A stretch of DNA of 64,000 nt from Pseudoflavonifractor sp902362925 (GCA_902362925.1 CABIYL010000002.1); one strand, 5' to 3'; counted from the stretch's first letter, positions 40,681-49,813 are shown. Numbers and translations are program-made. Notes: generated from the letters alone by a model not told the origin.

Positions 40681-41025
40681 ATGATTGGGACAGATGAAAA
40701 CCGGGCGGTGCTCCATGTGGAGGTCATCTTCTGGGGCGGCAAGAGAAAGTCTCCCCCCAGCCTGGTCAGTGGAAAGTATCGTCCCCATTTTGTTGTCACA
40801 GGAACCAATGAATATCTGGGTGTGTGCTTCCTGGATGGAACGGAGCGTTGTGCATTTGATGAAACGGCTTTGGGGAATGCTCAGCCCCTCTACCCGGACA
40901 CTGTGGACTACGGCCCGCTGGAAAACAATGCGGAATTTTTGATCTATGAGGGAGCCAATGTCGTTGGTAAGGGCCGGGTGCTGGGCCGGACGATACCATA
41001 TAAAGTAAAGCCACAACGAAAGTAG
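40681..41025 (+). CDS. stand-alone EF-Tu domain III-like beta-barrel protein
   Basis: 114 residues that read like the third domain of EF-Tu: GGKRKSPPSLVSGKYRPHFVV at the start and an AEFLIYEGANVVGKGRVLG segment resembling the F-x-I-x-E-G...VG-G-V motif at the end. Free-standing copies of this domain are seen in some immunity clusters. Because several contact-dependent toxins require EF-Tu, a decoy or blocking role is conceivable, but that is conjecture. ATAGGAG precedes the ATG. Confidence 0.72.
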   Translation: MIGTDENRAVLHVEVIFWGGKRKSPPSLVSGKYRPHFVVTGTNEYLGVCFLDGTERCAFDETALGNAQPLYPDTVDYGPLENNAEFLIYEGANVVGKGRVLGRTIPYKVKPQRK

Positions 41026-41032
41026 GTGCCTT

Positions 41033-42112
41033 ATGTACCAAATTGCATATATTGGCCGCTGGGAGACCCTCCCGGAAACGGCTGCCGCCATCTGTGACCA
41101 TGACACTCCCAAGCTGGAGGCGCTGCTCCAGGGCGGTCTGGATTTAGATGTTCCCATCCAGCTCAGCGAATACATCAAGCTGATGCCATTGGAGATCGCG
41201 GTTTTTCGGAATGATGTGCCCATGATCCACTTCCTGCTGGAGCATGGAGCTGATCCCGGTCTGGCAGAGGAACAGCCCCTGCTGCTCACCGCCGCCCGCT
41301 GCTGCGGGCCGGAGGTTGTCTCCCTCTTTGCTGGACAGGCCGCAAAACTCAGCCCGAAGCAAAAAGAGCGAGCCTTCCAGGAAGTGCGCTGGGGCAAGCG
41401 CCCGGAGAATATCCAGGTGCTGGAGCAAGCCGGAATCACTGTGGACAAGTTTGGCAGCGAGGCATTCCGGGCGGCGGTGTCCGATGGACAGGCCGAGCTT
41501 GCCAAACTGCTGCTGGAAAAAGGGGCGGATATCAATTACCACAAGCCGGACATGGTGTTCCCTTACGCCTCCACCCCTGTCACCGAGGCCGCCCGCTCCA
41601 ACAATTTCTCCATGGTGCGCTGGCTGGTGGAACAGGGAGCGGATATCACCCTTGTTGACAAATACGGTGACCGTCCCTACAGTGTGGCAGTTCAAAACAA
41701 GAATCAAGAGATGGCCGACTACCTGAAGGCCCTGGAGCCAGAGGAATGGCACAACGAGCAGGAAAAGATCCGGCAGCTCATGCCCTACAAGCTGCCCGCC
41801 AAGCTGGTGGAATACTTGAAGACCGGCCCCCTGCGGCTGGAGTTCCCGGATCAGGAATGGGTGAAGTGGGCGGAGCTCTACTCCTTCATGGATGTGCAGG
41901 AGATGACCTGGAAACGGAAGAAGCTGCTCTCCCTCATGGTGCAGATGGACAACTACAGCGACTATCTGCTGCTGTGGAGCCCCAGGGATAAAAAGCTGTG
42001 GTATCTGGACATCGAGCATGAGGAATTCCACCCTCTGGCCAAATGGGATGACTTCATCGCAGACCCCGGACGGTATCTGAACGGGATGATCGAGGGCGAG
42101 TTTGAGGAGTAA
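41033..42112 (+). CDS. ankyrin-repeat protein with SUKH-like C-terminus, candidate immunity protein
   Basis: 359 residues. At least four ankyrin repeats are visible between residues 45 and 235 (for example MPLEIAVFRNDVPMIHFLLEHGADP and FRAAVSDGQAELAKLLLEKGADI). The C-terminal 110 residues (AKLVEYLKTGPLRLEF...LWSPRDKKLWYLDIEHEEFHPLAKWDDFIADP) have the look of a degraded SMI1/KNR4 (SUKH) fold. Both ankyrin and SUKH proteins are standard immunity modules that bind toxins directly. It ends four bases before the next start. Confidence 0.82.
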   Translation: MYQIAYIGRWETLPETAAAICDHDTPKLEALLQGGLDLDVPIQLSEYIKLMPLEIAVFRNDVPMIHFLLEHGADPGLAEEQPLLLTAARCCGPEVVSLFAGQAAKLSPKQKERAFQEVRWGKRPENIQVLEQAGITVDKFGSEAFRAAVSDGQAELAKLLLEKGADINYHKPDMVFPYASTPVTEAARSNNFSMVRWLVEQGADITLVDKYGDRPYSVAVQNKNQEMADYLKALEPEEWHNEQEKIRQLMPYKLPAKLVEYLKTGPLRLEFPDQEWVKWAELYSFMDVQEMTWKRKKLLSLMVQMDNYSDYLLLWSPRDKKLWYLDIEHEEFHPLAKWDDFIADPGRYLNGMIEGEFEE

Positions 42113-42116
42113 AGCC

Positions 42117-42737
42117 ATGACATCAATAGACTTTCTGAACAAGGTACATAAAAACCTGGACTCGCAGGAATATAACCTCTCTTATTCTCCGGCCAAGTCC
42201 AAGAATTATATGTTGTACTGCAACGGCAACTTTATCGGCGGCCTGTTCGATGAGGAGCTGTGCTTCGTCTACGCCGACAGCGTGAGTGAGCTGCTGGGGC
42301 AGCCGGAACCCGTCTACCGCGGCTACTCCAGTACCGCCCAGCACAGGATGCTGGTGATCCCGGAGGAACACTGGGCAAAGGCGCTGAAACTGCTTTATGC
42401 CGAGAAATTTGACTGGAGCCGTTTGGTGTACGACATCACATACACCAGCATTGGCGCGGCTGTGGTGGAGGACTTCTACGACGAGAATGTGGTCTTCCTG
42501 CGCTTCTGCTTTGAAAAGGAACTGCTGAAAAAGAATCCTCTGGACCGACAGGGCCGTATCCTTAGAATGGTCTATCTCAATCAGGATCTGACAGAAGCGG
42601 GCAAATATCTATTCCCCAGACTGATGCAGAAGTTCCTCGTTTTTACAGATCGAGGCGGGAAAAGCAGCCTGGAAACCATGCTGAAACGGTGGTACACTGC
42701 GCTGGAGAAGGAGTACCGCAGCCAGACGGTGGGATAA
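42117..42737 (+). CDS. TfoX N-terminal-domain-like protein, candidate immunity protein
   Basis: 206 residues. About the first 95 residues resemble the TfoX N-terminal domain (KNYMLYCNGNFIGGLFDEELCFVYADSVSELL...HRMLVIPEEHW), a small alpha/beta module recurrent in immunity arrays. The remaining part is mixed and unclassified. It begins four bases after the ankyrin gene, without an ideal ribosome site, and is probably translated by coupling. Confidence 0.7.
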   Translation: MTSIDFLNKVHKNLDSQEYNLSYSPAKSKNYMLYCNGNFIGGLFDEELCFVYADSVSELLGQPEPVYRGYSSTAQHRMLVIPEEHWAKALKLLYAEKFDWSRLVYDITYTSIGAAVVEDFYDENVVFLRFCFEKELLKKNPLDRQGRILRMVYLNQDLTEAGKYLFPRLMQKFLVFTDRGGKSSLETMLKRWYTALEKEYRSQTVG

Positions 42738-42750
42738 GGAGGCGGCACCG

Positions 42751-43590
42751 ATGTTTGAAGAATTCTATGAGATGTACGAGCCCGAGGAGCAGGAAGTGGT
42801 CGCTCTGATCAATCGCTGCATTGGGGGCGGATTTAACTGGAAAGGCAACTTTTGGGAAATGACCGTTGTGACGCTGGGTATCGTGTTCTGTGACACCGGC
42901 AAGGTCAGCACCAAAGAGGAGCGGCTGGATTGGCCGGTCACCGAGGAGGAACGCAATAGCGACAAGGGCTGGGGACGCTTTCAAAACGAGCAGATCTGTC
43001 GCCTGAAGATCCGCCGGATGAAAGAAGAATTGGCAAAGGATCTGGTGGTGCGCCCCTGGTGTATCTCCGAGATAGTCAATGCCCATGAGGACTGCCCGGA
43101 ACTTCAGGCCGTTCTGGACGAGTACCACAAGCCGGTGGTAATCCAGGACCAGGTGCTGGGAGAACTGACACTGGACAAGGACTATGATACCTTCGAGGGC
43201 GAAATCCAGTGGTGCGGAAAGGATGTGAGCCTTTCTCTGGAAGTCAATGCCGAGAGCAAGCCCTCCTGGACCCGCGCTCGCAGTGCCGCCAAGAAGCTGC
43301 TGGCCGACTGTGACACCTGGGACAAAGCCATGCGGGAGCTTGCAGCCAAGAACCTGACCGAGCTGGCCAACAACTGGCTCTCCCAAGATGAAGAAAATCC
43401 CCGTGACCCGGAAACAGACCCCATCACAGAGGAAGAACTGGCCCGGCGGATCAGCATGACGAGCCTGTCCGTCACCTCCGGCGGCAGCTTCACCGCCTGG
43501 TTTGACTGCGACGAGATGTTCACTGACCATGCGGTGACGGTCTACGGCTCCTTGAAAAAGGGCCTAAAAACTGCCAACATTGAGGGGTAA
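42751..43590 (+). CDS. DUF2262 protein, immunity-like (paralogue B)
   Basis: 279 residues with the same two-domain plan as paralogue A at 38067. The C-terminal halves align without gaps over long stretches (VLGELTLDKDYDTFEGEIQWCGKDV; WDKAMRELAAKNLTELANNWL; PITEEELARRISMTSLSVTSGG), ending in FDCDEMFTDHAVTVYGSLKKG. The N-terminal halves are more diverged, which fits selection for different toxin partners. TAAGGAGG precedes the ATG. Confidence 0.88.
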   Translation: MFEEFYEMYEPEEQEVVALINRCIGGGFNWKGNFWEMTVVTLGIVFCDTGKVSTKEERLDWPVTEEERNSDKGWGRFQNEQICRLKIRRMKEELAKDLVVRPWCISEIVNAHEDCPELQAVLDEYHKPVVIQDQVLGELTLDKDYDTFEGEIQWCGKDVSLSLEVNAESKPSWTRARSAAKKLLADCDTWDKAMRELAAKNLTELANNWLSQDEENPRDPETDPITEEELARRISMTSLSVTSGGSFTAWFDCDEMFTDHAVTVYGSLKKGLKTANIEG

Positions 43591-43603
43591 GGAGGATAAC
43601 ATT

Positions 43604-44107
43604 ATGAAACTGAACTGTAAACGCATTGATTTTACATATACACCCGGCGAGGAAATCTTCAACTTTCCCGAGGAATCGGGACTGCCCTTTATCTTCGATG
43701 TAGAGGAAGAACTGACCGGCGATCCTGCTGCCATGGATGCGGTGGGAGAAATGCTGGATGAGACGGAGAAATTGGCTGAGAAGGCCAAAGCCGCCATCAA
43801 AGCGGCGCTGGCGGACGAGGACAGCCGCTACCATAGCGTTGTGACATTTTTCATGGAGTTCCACCGGGACGATGTAGGCCCGGATATTGCGGCGGAACTT
43901 TTTCCGGGAACCGACCCGGCCAAGCTGTCCTTTGCCGAGATGGTGGACTTTTTGAAGCTCAAGCGGTTCGGCAGTCTGGTAGATGACGAGATGAATCAAC
44001 AAGTTTTCATTATGGATCTGTCCTTCAACCCGGAGATCACCGACGAGCTGATGGTAATCTACTTTGACTTAAACCAGGAGATTTTCTGTATTACTCATGA
44101 GAGCTGA
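43604..44107 (+). CDS. DUF2004-like protein, candidate immunity protein
   Basis: 167 residues. A short strand-rich N-terminus (MKLNCKRIDFTYTPGEEIF) is followed by a helical middle rich in Ala, Glu and Lys and a C-terminal segment (FFMEFHRDD...LSFNPEITDELMVIYFDLNQEIFCITHES) that recalls DUF2004, a known immunity-array family. The start at 43604 follows AAGGAGG. Assignment is by pattern only. Confidence 0.65.
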   Translation: MKLNCKRIDFTYTPGEEIFNFPEESGLPFIFDVEEELTGDPAAMDAVGEMLDETEKLAEKAKAAIKAALADEDSRYHSVVTFFMEFHRDDVGPDIAAELFPGTDPAKLSFAEMVDFLKLKRFGSLVDDEMNQQVFIMDLSFNPEITDELMVIYFDLNQEIFCITHES

Positions 44108-44143
44108 GCGTGACTGACATACACGAGGAAAGGAGCAATCCCT

Positions 44144-44470
44144 ATGAAAGCATTTGACCCTAATTACAAGCTGCTGGACGAGATGTATCAGGACGATTAC
44201 TATCCTGCTTTTCTGGTGGACAAAGTAAAGGACGAACTTCAGAAGGTCATCGACCTGCTGGAGAGCGGCGAAACCGACACTGAAGTAATACAGGAAACGC
44301 TGGATGAGGCGGTCTGCGGCATCAATGATCTCCAGGAGGAGTTTGACGAGAACGACAGCGAAATCGAAACGGTGGCCCGGGATTGTATTGGAGTCACTGT
44401 GGCCTACATTCTGGAGTGGTTCGGCATTCCGATTGATATTGAGGAGGCCATCCGAGAAAGGGACTGGTGA
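44144..44470 (+). CDS. DUF5713 protein, candidate immunity protein
   Basis: 108 residues, all-helical and acidic. The DUF5713 signatures are clear: DEMYQDDYYPAFLVDKVKDEL at the start, and NDSEIETVARDCIGVTVAYI followed by a terminal IRERDW. Family members are small and occur in immunity clusters and alone. GAAAGGAG precedes the ATG. The next gene may begin at a GTG overlapping its stop. Confidence 0.85.
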   Translation: MKAFDPNYKLLDEMYQDDYYPAFLVDKVKDELQKVIDLLESGETDTEVIQETLDEAVCGINDLQEEFDENDSEIETVARDCIGVTVAYILEWFGIPIDIEEAIRERDW

Positions 44471-44475
44471 AAACA

Positions 44476-44823
44476 ATGTCCATTGAAAATATGTTTGGCG
44501 ACCTGGATAAGATTGACATTCTGGCAGAAACCAAAACAGGAGAAGTGGTAATGGTTTTGGTCTGCAATGGCTTTATTGACGGCTCCCCGGAAACGCAGAA
44601 GGCCCTGCTCGACAAGATGGAGGGCTATCTGAACCACACCCAGAGTGAGGAGTTTCAAAAGGAATATGGTGGCTGGCCCGTAATCTTGCGTGTGACCCTT
44701 GGCCGGGAGCCGGATGAGCACATCCTGGCCCTGCTCAGCAAGTGCCCTGCTTGGGCGGCGGGCTATGGCGTAAAGCTGGAATTTGAAATTGGAGGAAAAC
44801 AGGTTCGCATTGTAGAGAGCTGA
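44476..44823 (+). CDS. DUF6572-like protein, candidate immunity protein
   Basis: 115 residues from the ATG at 44476. A GTG at 44467 that overlaps the previous stop is an equally possible start. Sequence order DKIDILAETKTGEVVMVLVCNGFIDG, then an ALLDKMEGYLNHTQSEEF helix pair, and a final strand is that of DUF6572. These are small alpha/beta proteins without known activity. Confidence 0.7.
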   Translation: MSIENMFGDLDKIDILAETKTGEVVMVLVCNGFIDGSPETQKALLDKMEGYLNHTQSEEFQKEYGGWPVILRVTLGREPDEHILALLSKCPAWAAGYGVKLEFEIGGKQVRIVES

Positions 44824-44859
44824 CCTATGCTCAAACCAAATCAACAGGAGGAAACGAGT

Positions 44860-45591
44860 ATGCCGACAACAGAATGGCTGAACAAATATGAATCCGTTAA
44901 GGACAAACTGGCCTGCAAAACGGACCTGGACGCTCATTTCACTGAGAAAGTGATTGGGAATATGGGCGTGGATGTGCTGGACATCGGGGCCGTCCTCTTT
45001 CCTACCGGAACAATTTTCGCCTGCGATCCGCTGGTGGAGCTGGAGGACACACCGCCCTTTATACAGACAATCCCCGCCGGGACTTATCCCGTGAAGATCT
45101 GCGTGGTGCCCAGTGAGAAATACGGCGACCGCTACGCCTGCGTCAAGGTGGAGGTCAGCCGGGAGAAGCCTGTCCGCTATGAGTTGGGCATGACCGGCAA
45201 AGAGGATCTGGACGAGGAAGTGGGCGAGGACGAGTATTTTGGTTTTGGCGTAGACGCCGGGATGGGCTGTGTGGCGGACATCCAGACCCAGGCGGCCTTC
45301 AAGACATACTGGGCCAAGCGGTTGGAGGAAGACCCGGACATCGACCCCTACAACGATCTGTTCTGCGATCTTCTGGAGGAAAACGCCAAAGCCCACCCCA
45401 AATATCAGGGGGACTGCGGCGACTGGCTCAACTGGACGGTGCCGGACACGGACTGCAACCTGCCCATCTTCGCCTCCGGCTGGGGGGACGGTTACTATCC
45501 CGTCTACTTTGGCTATGACGCCAAGGGCGAAATCTGCGCCGTGTATGTGCGCTTCATCGACATTGAAGCCAGCTACAAGGAGCAGGCGTAA
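44860..45591 (+). CDS. DUF4241 protein, candidate immunity protein
   Basis: 243 residues. DUF4241 signatures are strong: FGFGVDAGMGCVAD in the middle and, near the end, LPIFASGWGDGYYPVYFGYDAKGEIC followed by a hydrophobic strand. The N-terminal half contains the GAVLFPTGTIFACDPLV stretch also typical of the family. The conserved Gly/Asp core suggests a ligand-binding site, but no activity is known. AGGAGG precedes the ATG. Confidence 0.92.
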   Translation: MPTTEWLNKYESVKDKLACKTDLDAHFTEKVIGNMGVDVLDIGAVLFPTGTIFACDPLVELEDTPPFIQTIPAGTYPVKICVVPSEKYGDRYACVKVEVSREKPVRYELGMTGKEDLDEEVGEDEYFGFGVDAGMGCVADIQTQAAFKTYWAKRLEEDPDIDPYNDLFCDLLEENAKAHPKYQGDCGDWLNWTVPDTDCNLPIFASGWGDGYYPVYFGYDAKGEICAVYVRFIDIEASYKEQA

Positions 45592-45605
45592 GGAGGGAAA
45601 CAGCG

Positions 45606-46565
45606 ATGGAATGGCCGAAACGGGTGCGGACAGCGGACTGGGTAAGTGGTGTCCTGACCTTAGACGGAGAAAAGCAGTTTGAAATCCCGGAGCTGACCGC
45701 AGAGATCATGGAACGGCTGGCCGGTTACACCCTGGTGGGCTTCCATGTGAAAGGCTATCCGGTGACCGATGACCTGCTTGCCCCCTTTGCCGGGCATAAA
45801 AGCATGGCCAACTTCGGCGTGGAGGACGGTGCGCTCACTGACGCCTGTTTCCCCGTTTTTTCCGCTATGCCCAAGCTGCGCTATCTGCTGCTGGACGGCA
45901 ATGCCGCCATCCACGGCAGCGGCCTGTCCGCCCTGAAAGGCTGCAAGCTGGACCTTCTGACACTCAACCGCACCGGGCTGGATGATGCCGGTCTGCTCCA
46001 GGCGGCCTCCATTCCCAAGCTCTCCCACATTCAGATCGACCATACCGCCGTTACCTATGAGGGCCTGCTGGCCATCGCCGGCAACAACCGCATCGAGCCG
46101 GTGGCCCATGTGCAATTCACCAGGGAGCAGATGGAAAACTTCTCCCAACTCCAGCGGGAAAAGGCCAAAAAGCCCGTCCAGCTGGATGAACAGGCGGCGG
46201 CGGAATGCCGCAGGGTGTTGTCCACTTTCTTTGCGGAAATGACAGAATGGGAGCAGTACATGGAGCAGGCCGGGTTTGAAGATGCCCAGGCTGTGCCCCG
46301 CCTGCTGGCGATCTGGGAAAAGTATGTGAGCGAAAAGCCCCATCCGGGCTATCGGCCTCTGGGCCTCTCATACAGTGCCCAGGGCACCTACAACGGGGAA
46401 GAATTCCTTGATGCGGAGCAGATCACCAAGAACAAACTCTACATCTACACCAGGGAGAAAAATACGGGCTTTGACCGCCGCTTCCTTATGAAGCGTGTGG
46501 GCGATAACTGGATGATCGACGGGATTCAGGAGCGGCTGGACGGCTGGCAGCGCACGGGTTTGTGA
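45606..46565 (+). CDS. leucine-rich-repeat protein with NTF2-like C-terminus
   Basis: 319 residues. Residues about 60-165 form several leucine-rich repeats (MPKLRYLLLDGNAAI, CKLDLLTLNRTGLDD, IPKLSHIQIDHTAV). The C-terminal 110 residues (LSYSAQGTYNGEEFL...RRFLMKRVGDNWMIDGIQERL) have the pattern of an NTF2-fold immunity domain. The repeat part would bind a partner surface and the NTF2 part a toxin. TAAGGAGG precedes the ATG. Confidence 0.8.
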   Translation: MEWPKRVRTADWVSGVLTLDGEKQFEIPELTAEIMERLAGYTLVGFHVKGYPVTDDLLAPFAGHKSMANFGVEDGALTDACFPVFSAMPKLRYLLLDGNAAIHGSGLSALKGCKLDLLTLNRTGLDDAGLLQAASIPKLSHIQIDHTAVTYEGLLAIAGNNRIEPVAHVQFTREQMENFSQLQREKAKKPVQLDEQAAAECRRVLSTFFAEMTEWEQYMEQAGFEDAQAVPRLLAIWEKYVSEKPHPGYRPLGLSYSAQGTYNGEEFLDAEQITKNKLYIYTREKNTGFDRRFLMKRVGDNWMIDGIQERLDGWQRTGL

Positions 46566-46573
46566 GGCATCAC

Positions 46574-46810
46574 ATGGCTTGGGAATATGAAACTTTTGGC
46601 CCAGACGGTCAATGCAAATTGTTTGGTGTGAACATCTTTGACTACGACTGGCAAACCACCGGCAAGCAAGTAAAAGTCAAAGACCCAATCTATAGCCAAG
46701 ACCATACCTTCGAGGTATGGCAGGTAGAGATTGACGGGCAGATCCACCGCTTTGCCGCCGGGGAGTTCTCCAACTGTGTATGGGGATTCTATCTGGAAAA
46801 GAACGGATGA
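46574..46810 (+). CDS. small unknown protein, candidate immunity protein
   Basis: 78 residues from the ATG at 46574 after TGAGG. A GTG at 46562 overlapping the previous stop is an alternative start. Aromatic and strand-rich (VNIFDYDWQTTGKQVKVKDPIY, HRFAAGEFSNCVWGFYLEKNG), suggesting a small beta sandwich. Family not recognised. It lies between two LRR-containing genes. Confidence 0.65.
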   Translation: MAWEYETFGPDGQCKLFGVNIFDYDWQTTGKQVKVKDPIYSQDHTFEVWQVEIDGQIHRFAAGEFSNCVWGFYLEKNG

Positions 46811-46825
46811 GAGGAGCGTGGCGCC

Positions 46826-48307
46826 ATGAAAGCCAACGCCGGAGAGGTCTATACAGTCTATAACCAATATCTGAAACGCTACACCGCCTGCCAGGTGGCC
46901 TATATTGCGCCGCCGGACACGGTGAGCAAAGAATCTTGGGCGGTGGTCCTCTCTCTGGATTGGGTGGGCGACGCCCCTCTGACTGCGGAGGAACTGCCCC
47001 ATCTCCGCCCGCTCTACAAGGACTTCATGTACTGGTCCCGCGACCTCCACCTGCTGCGGGTGCCGTTGGAGGTCCCGCCCCAGTATAAACTGGTGGGTAC
47101 ACTTCCGTCCTTCACCGACCAGTCCTGCCGCTCCTATGGAGGCTGGAGTGACGGCTATGATGTGTACCTCCAGATCCGGTGGCAGGCCATTCCGGAGGAA
47201 CGGCGGCGGGCCTTCAAGGAGGCCATGGAGAGCGAAGAGAAAACGGAGATCGGCGGTATCCCGGTGAAGGTCAGCAGCCATCGGGTGACGGACCAGTACG
47301 AACCATTCGATTCGGCGCTGGAACTAAAGGCGCTGCCTTGCCTCTCCACCCTTATCTGCGAGCGGTGGCACCCGGATCTGCTGGAGTTTTTACGGGAAAA
47401 CCCCTTTGTTGATGAAGTGACTTTGCTGAACCACGGTCAGAGGACACTTGATCTGCGGGGCACCAGCATCAGAAAGCTGATGCTGGACATGACCGGGCTG
47501 GAGGAGCTATGGCTGTGTGAGGGAACGGAGCAGCTCCTGTTCCAGAACAAGGGGCTGGACGCCTGTACCATCCATGCCCCCGAAGATGGCAGCAGCTTGA
47601 CCCTCCAATTTATCGGGGAATACTGCCCGCACACGGAACTGCCGAACCTACGGGGGCTGCATGGCATCGAGCTGAAGGACTTTGATCTGACCGGGCTGGC
47701 TGCTGTCCATCCCCACCTGAAGGAACTGCGGCTCTGGGGCGCGCCGGGAAACCTGGGAAACTTCTCCGCCGTGGGAGGGTTCCGGGAACTGACGAACCTC
47801 TCCACCTTCGACCTGTTCGGCTTCGGCGCAGCTGACATCCCCACCCCGGAGCAGGCGCCGGAGCTTCGCTGGTTCTGGATGACCAGCCTGCCGGAGACGG
47901 CGGCAAAAGCGGCAAAGCAGCTCTGGAAAAGCAAGCCGGGAATGGATCTGCGGATCACTAAGGCCCGGAAACCGGAGTGGCTGGCGCAAAACCTGGACAA
48001 TCCCTTCCGGGGCTGGGACGGTGCGGAGCATATCCCTGCCGCCGCTGCGAAAAAGGCAGCCAATCTATACCGCAAGACCCGTTCCCAGCTGATGAAGCTG
48101 GCCGCTGCGCCGGGTGAGGACGCCCAGGCCCAGGCGCTTGATGCGGTGACAGCCTACACCCAGACCTTCAACAAGATGGGCTTTATCGAAACCGAGGAAC
48201 GGGATGAAATTTACATGGCTCTGCGGGGTATCCTGGACGCCCTGCCGGGCGATATGCTCCAGAAAGATGCCCTAATTGAACAGTTTGAGCAGGTGCGAGA
48301 TTTTTGA
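46826..48307 (+). CDS. Imm26-like plus leucine-rich-repeat protein
   Basis: 493 residues. The N-terminal 120 residues (AGEVYTVYNQYLKRYTACQVAYI...) resemble Imm26. The middle (about 190-360) has irregular leucine-rich repeats (IRKLMLDMTGLEELWL, LRGLHGIELKDFDLTGL, HLKELRLWGAPGN, LTNLSTFDLFGFG). The C-terminal 110 residues are helical. GAGAGGAG precedes the ATG. Large LRR immunity-like proteins of this plan are common in Firmicute immunity arrays. Confidence 0.78.
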   Translation: MKANAGEVYTVYNQYLKRYTACQVAYIAPPDTVSKESWAVVLSLDWVGDAPLTAEELPHLRPLYKDFMYWSRDLHLLRVPLEVPPQYKLVGTLPSFTDQSCRSYGGWSDGYDVYLQIRWQAIPEERRRAFKEAMESEEKTEIGGIPVKVSSHRVTDQYEPFDSALELKALPCLSTLICERWHPDLLEFLRENPFVDEVTLLNHGQRTLDLRGTSIRKLMLDMTGLEELWLCEGTEQLLFQNKGLDACTIHAPEDGSSLTLQFIGEYCPHTELPNLRGLHGIELKDFDLTGLAAVHPHLKELRLWGAPGNLGNFSAVGGFRELTNLSTFDLFGFGAADIPTPEQAPELRWFWMTSLPETAAKAAKQLWKSKPGMDLRITKARKPEWLAQNLDNPFRGWDGAEHIPAAAAKKAANLYRKTRSQLMKLAAAPGEDAQAQALDAVTAYTQTFNKMGFIETEERDEIYMALRGILDALPGDMLQKDALIEQFEQVRDF

Positions 48308-48319
48308 AAGGGGCGTCTC

Positions 48320-48919
48320 ATGAGTTACACGAAATTCAGCAAGGCAGTGACTAAGTGGCTGAAAGCCAATGATTTGCCGTGCTATGGAACAGCCTATGAT
48401 AGCCCCGAAGAAACAAAAGCCCGGCTGGACGCATGGATGTGCGGGAGCAAAGAGATACTGCGCCAGTGGATCACAGATAAGCGTTACCGTGAACTGATCT
48501 CCTGCGCCCACGGAGGCTGGTATCAGGATGATGTAATTTTTGAGCCCTTGGCTGAACATTTTGTGGCGAACCACCTGTTTGATGAACTGCGGTTTCTCTG
48601 CGAACGCGGCATCCGTTTTTCTACGGAAGATATGCTGGCCACCATTAAATCTGAGAAAGAGGAGCATGGGACGCTTGATATAGAAACAATTCGGTCTATC
48701 GATGTTCCAGGCTATGTGTCAGGCCGCAGTTATTCCCATTTGGGGGAAATCGCAAAATACAGGAAACGGGCGCTGGATCAGATTATCCGCTATGCAGGCT
48801 ATCTGGAGCAGATCCACGCACCTGCGGAGTATTTGGAACAGGTAAATGTCCTGCAAGAGAGCGTTTCGGATCTGACAATCAAAACAAAAGATTTGAAACC
48901 ATTTCGATTTCGGCTGTGA
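48320..48919 (+). CDS. unknown helical protein, candidate immunity protein
   Basis: 199 residues, helical throughout, without Cys clusters or membrane segments. GAAAGGGG precedes the ATG. Segments such as CAHGGWYQDDVIFEPLAEHFVANHLFDELRFLCERGI look like ankyrin-like helix pairs but without the G-D-P turns. Family not recognised. Confidence 0.65.
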   Translation: MSYTKFSKAVTKWLKANDLPCYGTAYDSPEETKARLDAWMCGSKEILRQWITDKRYRELISCAHGGWYQDDVIFEPLAEHFVANHLFDELRFLCERGIRFSTEDMLATIKSEKEEHGTLDIETIRSIDVPGYVSGRSYSHLGEIAKYRKRALDQIIRYAGYLEQIHAPAEYLEQVNVLQESVSDLTIKTKDLKPFRFRL

Positions 48920-48950
48920 AAGTAATTACCTGAAAGGAGTGTGTGGGCGC

Positions 48951-49550
48951 ATGAGCCGAATTGTTGATGAACCCTATTTCACCCACAGTGCCTACAACGC
49001 CTTCACCACCGGCATCCAGGTGAAATGCCCCAAGTGCCACGGCGCAGGTATTGTAACAGCGGATGAGGATAATGCCCATTTCCGCTGCTTGAGTTGCGGC
49101 CATCAGGAGACACGCGACCGGACGATCTACCGCTATGATGTCCATAATCAGTGCAAAAACTGCGGCAGGTACTATCGGGTGGATATTGAAGATGAGGCAA
49201 GGCAGCATTTTCCTGTCCTCCATGTGGCCTGCCCCTATTGCGGAACAACCATGCCGGGCGAGGTACATAAGACGGCGGAGGCTTTCTCATATGGTGCGGA
49301 GATTCAGGGCGGCAAGGACCCCTGGTTCGGCCTGGAACTGTGGTTTTTGACCTCATTCCAGGGTAAGCCGGTCTGGGCCCTCAACTTGGAGCACCTTGCC
49401 TATCTAATCGACTATCTCAGCGCCGACCTGCGGGAAAAGCCATCGGGAAGCCAGAAAAAGACTCAGGCCGACCATCTCCCCACATTCATGAAAACCGCAA
49501 AGAACCGGGAGCGGATCGTGAAGCTGCTGAAGAAACTACAGGAGGGATGA
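48951..49550 (+). CDS. double zinc-ribbon protein, candidate immunity protein
   Basis: 199 residues with four CxxC pairs (CPKCHG, CLSCGH, CKNCGR, CPYCGT) in the first 105 residues, so two zinc ribbons. A C-terminal domain follows with WFLTSFQGKPVWALNLEHLAYLIDYL and a basic end. The start at 48951 has AAAGGAG at suitable distance; an earlier GTG at 48939 is too close to it. No nuclease motif is apparent. Confidence 0.72.
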   Translation: MSRIVDEPYFTHSAYNAFTTGIQVKCPKCHGAGIVTADEDNAHFRCLSCGHQETRDRTIYRYDVHNQCKNCGRYYRVDIEDEARQHFPVLHVACPYCGTTMPGEVHKTAEAFSYGAEIQGGKDPWFGLELWFLTSFQGKPVWALNLEHLAYLIDYLSADLREKPSGSQKKTQADHLPTFMKTAKNRERIVKLLKKLQEG

Positions 49551-49552
49551 GG

Positions 49553-49795
49553 ATGGATCAGAATGTCCTTTATCGTGGTCAGCGTCTTACCCTGACGCGT
49601 TTTTGGGCAACGGGAGAGCCTTGCCTGTGGATCACCGCCCCGGAGCAAATCGGGATGCCCAAAATGGAGTTTGTGGGTGGATACCCAAATGAATACTGCA
49701 TTTTTCTGAAAAATCTGACTGAAACGGAACTGGCACAGATCACATCCCTGGACGGCGTTCCACTGGATGTGAGAGAAGAACTGCGGCAGATCTAA
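49553..49795 (+). CDS. small unknown protein
   Basis: 80 residues from the ATG at 49553, with AGGAGGG at the right distance. An ATG six bases earlier overlaps the previous stop but abuts the ribosome site. Beta-rich with aromatic residues (LYRGQRLTLTRFWATGEPCLWI, FVGGYPNEYCIFLKNL). Not recognised. Confidence 0.6.
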   Translation: MDQNVLYRGQRLTLTRFWATGEPCLWITAPEQIGMPKMEFVGGYPNEYCIFLKNLTETELAQITSLDGVPLDVREELRQI

Positions 49796-49813
49796 TGGGA
49801 AAGGACAAATCCT

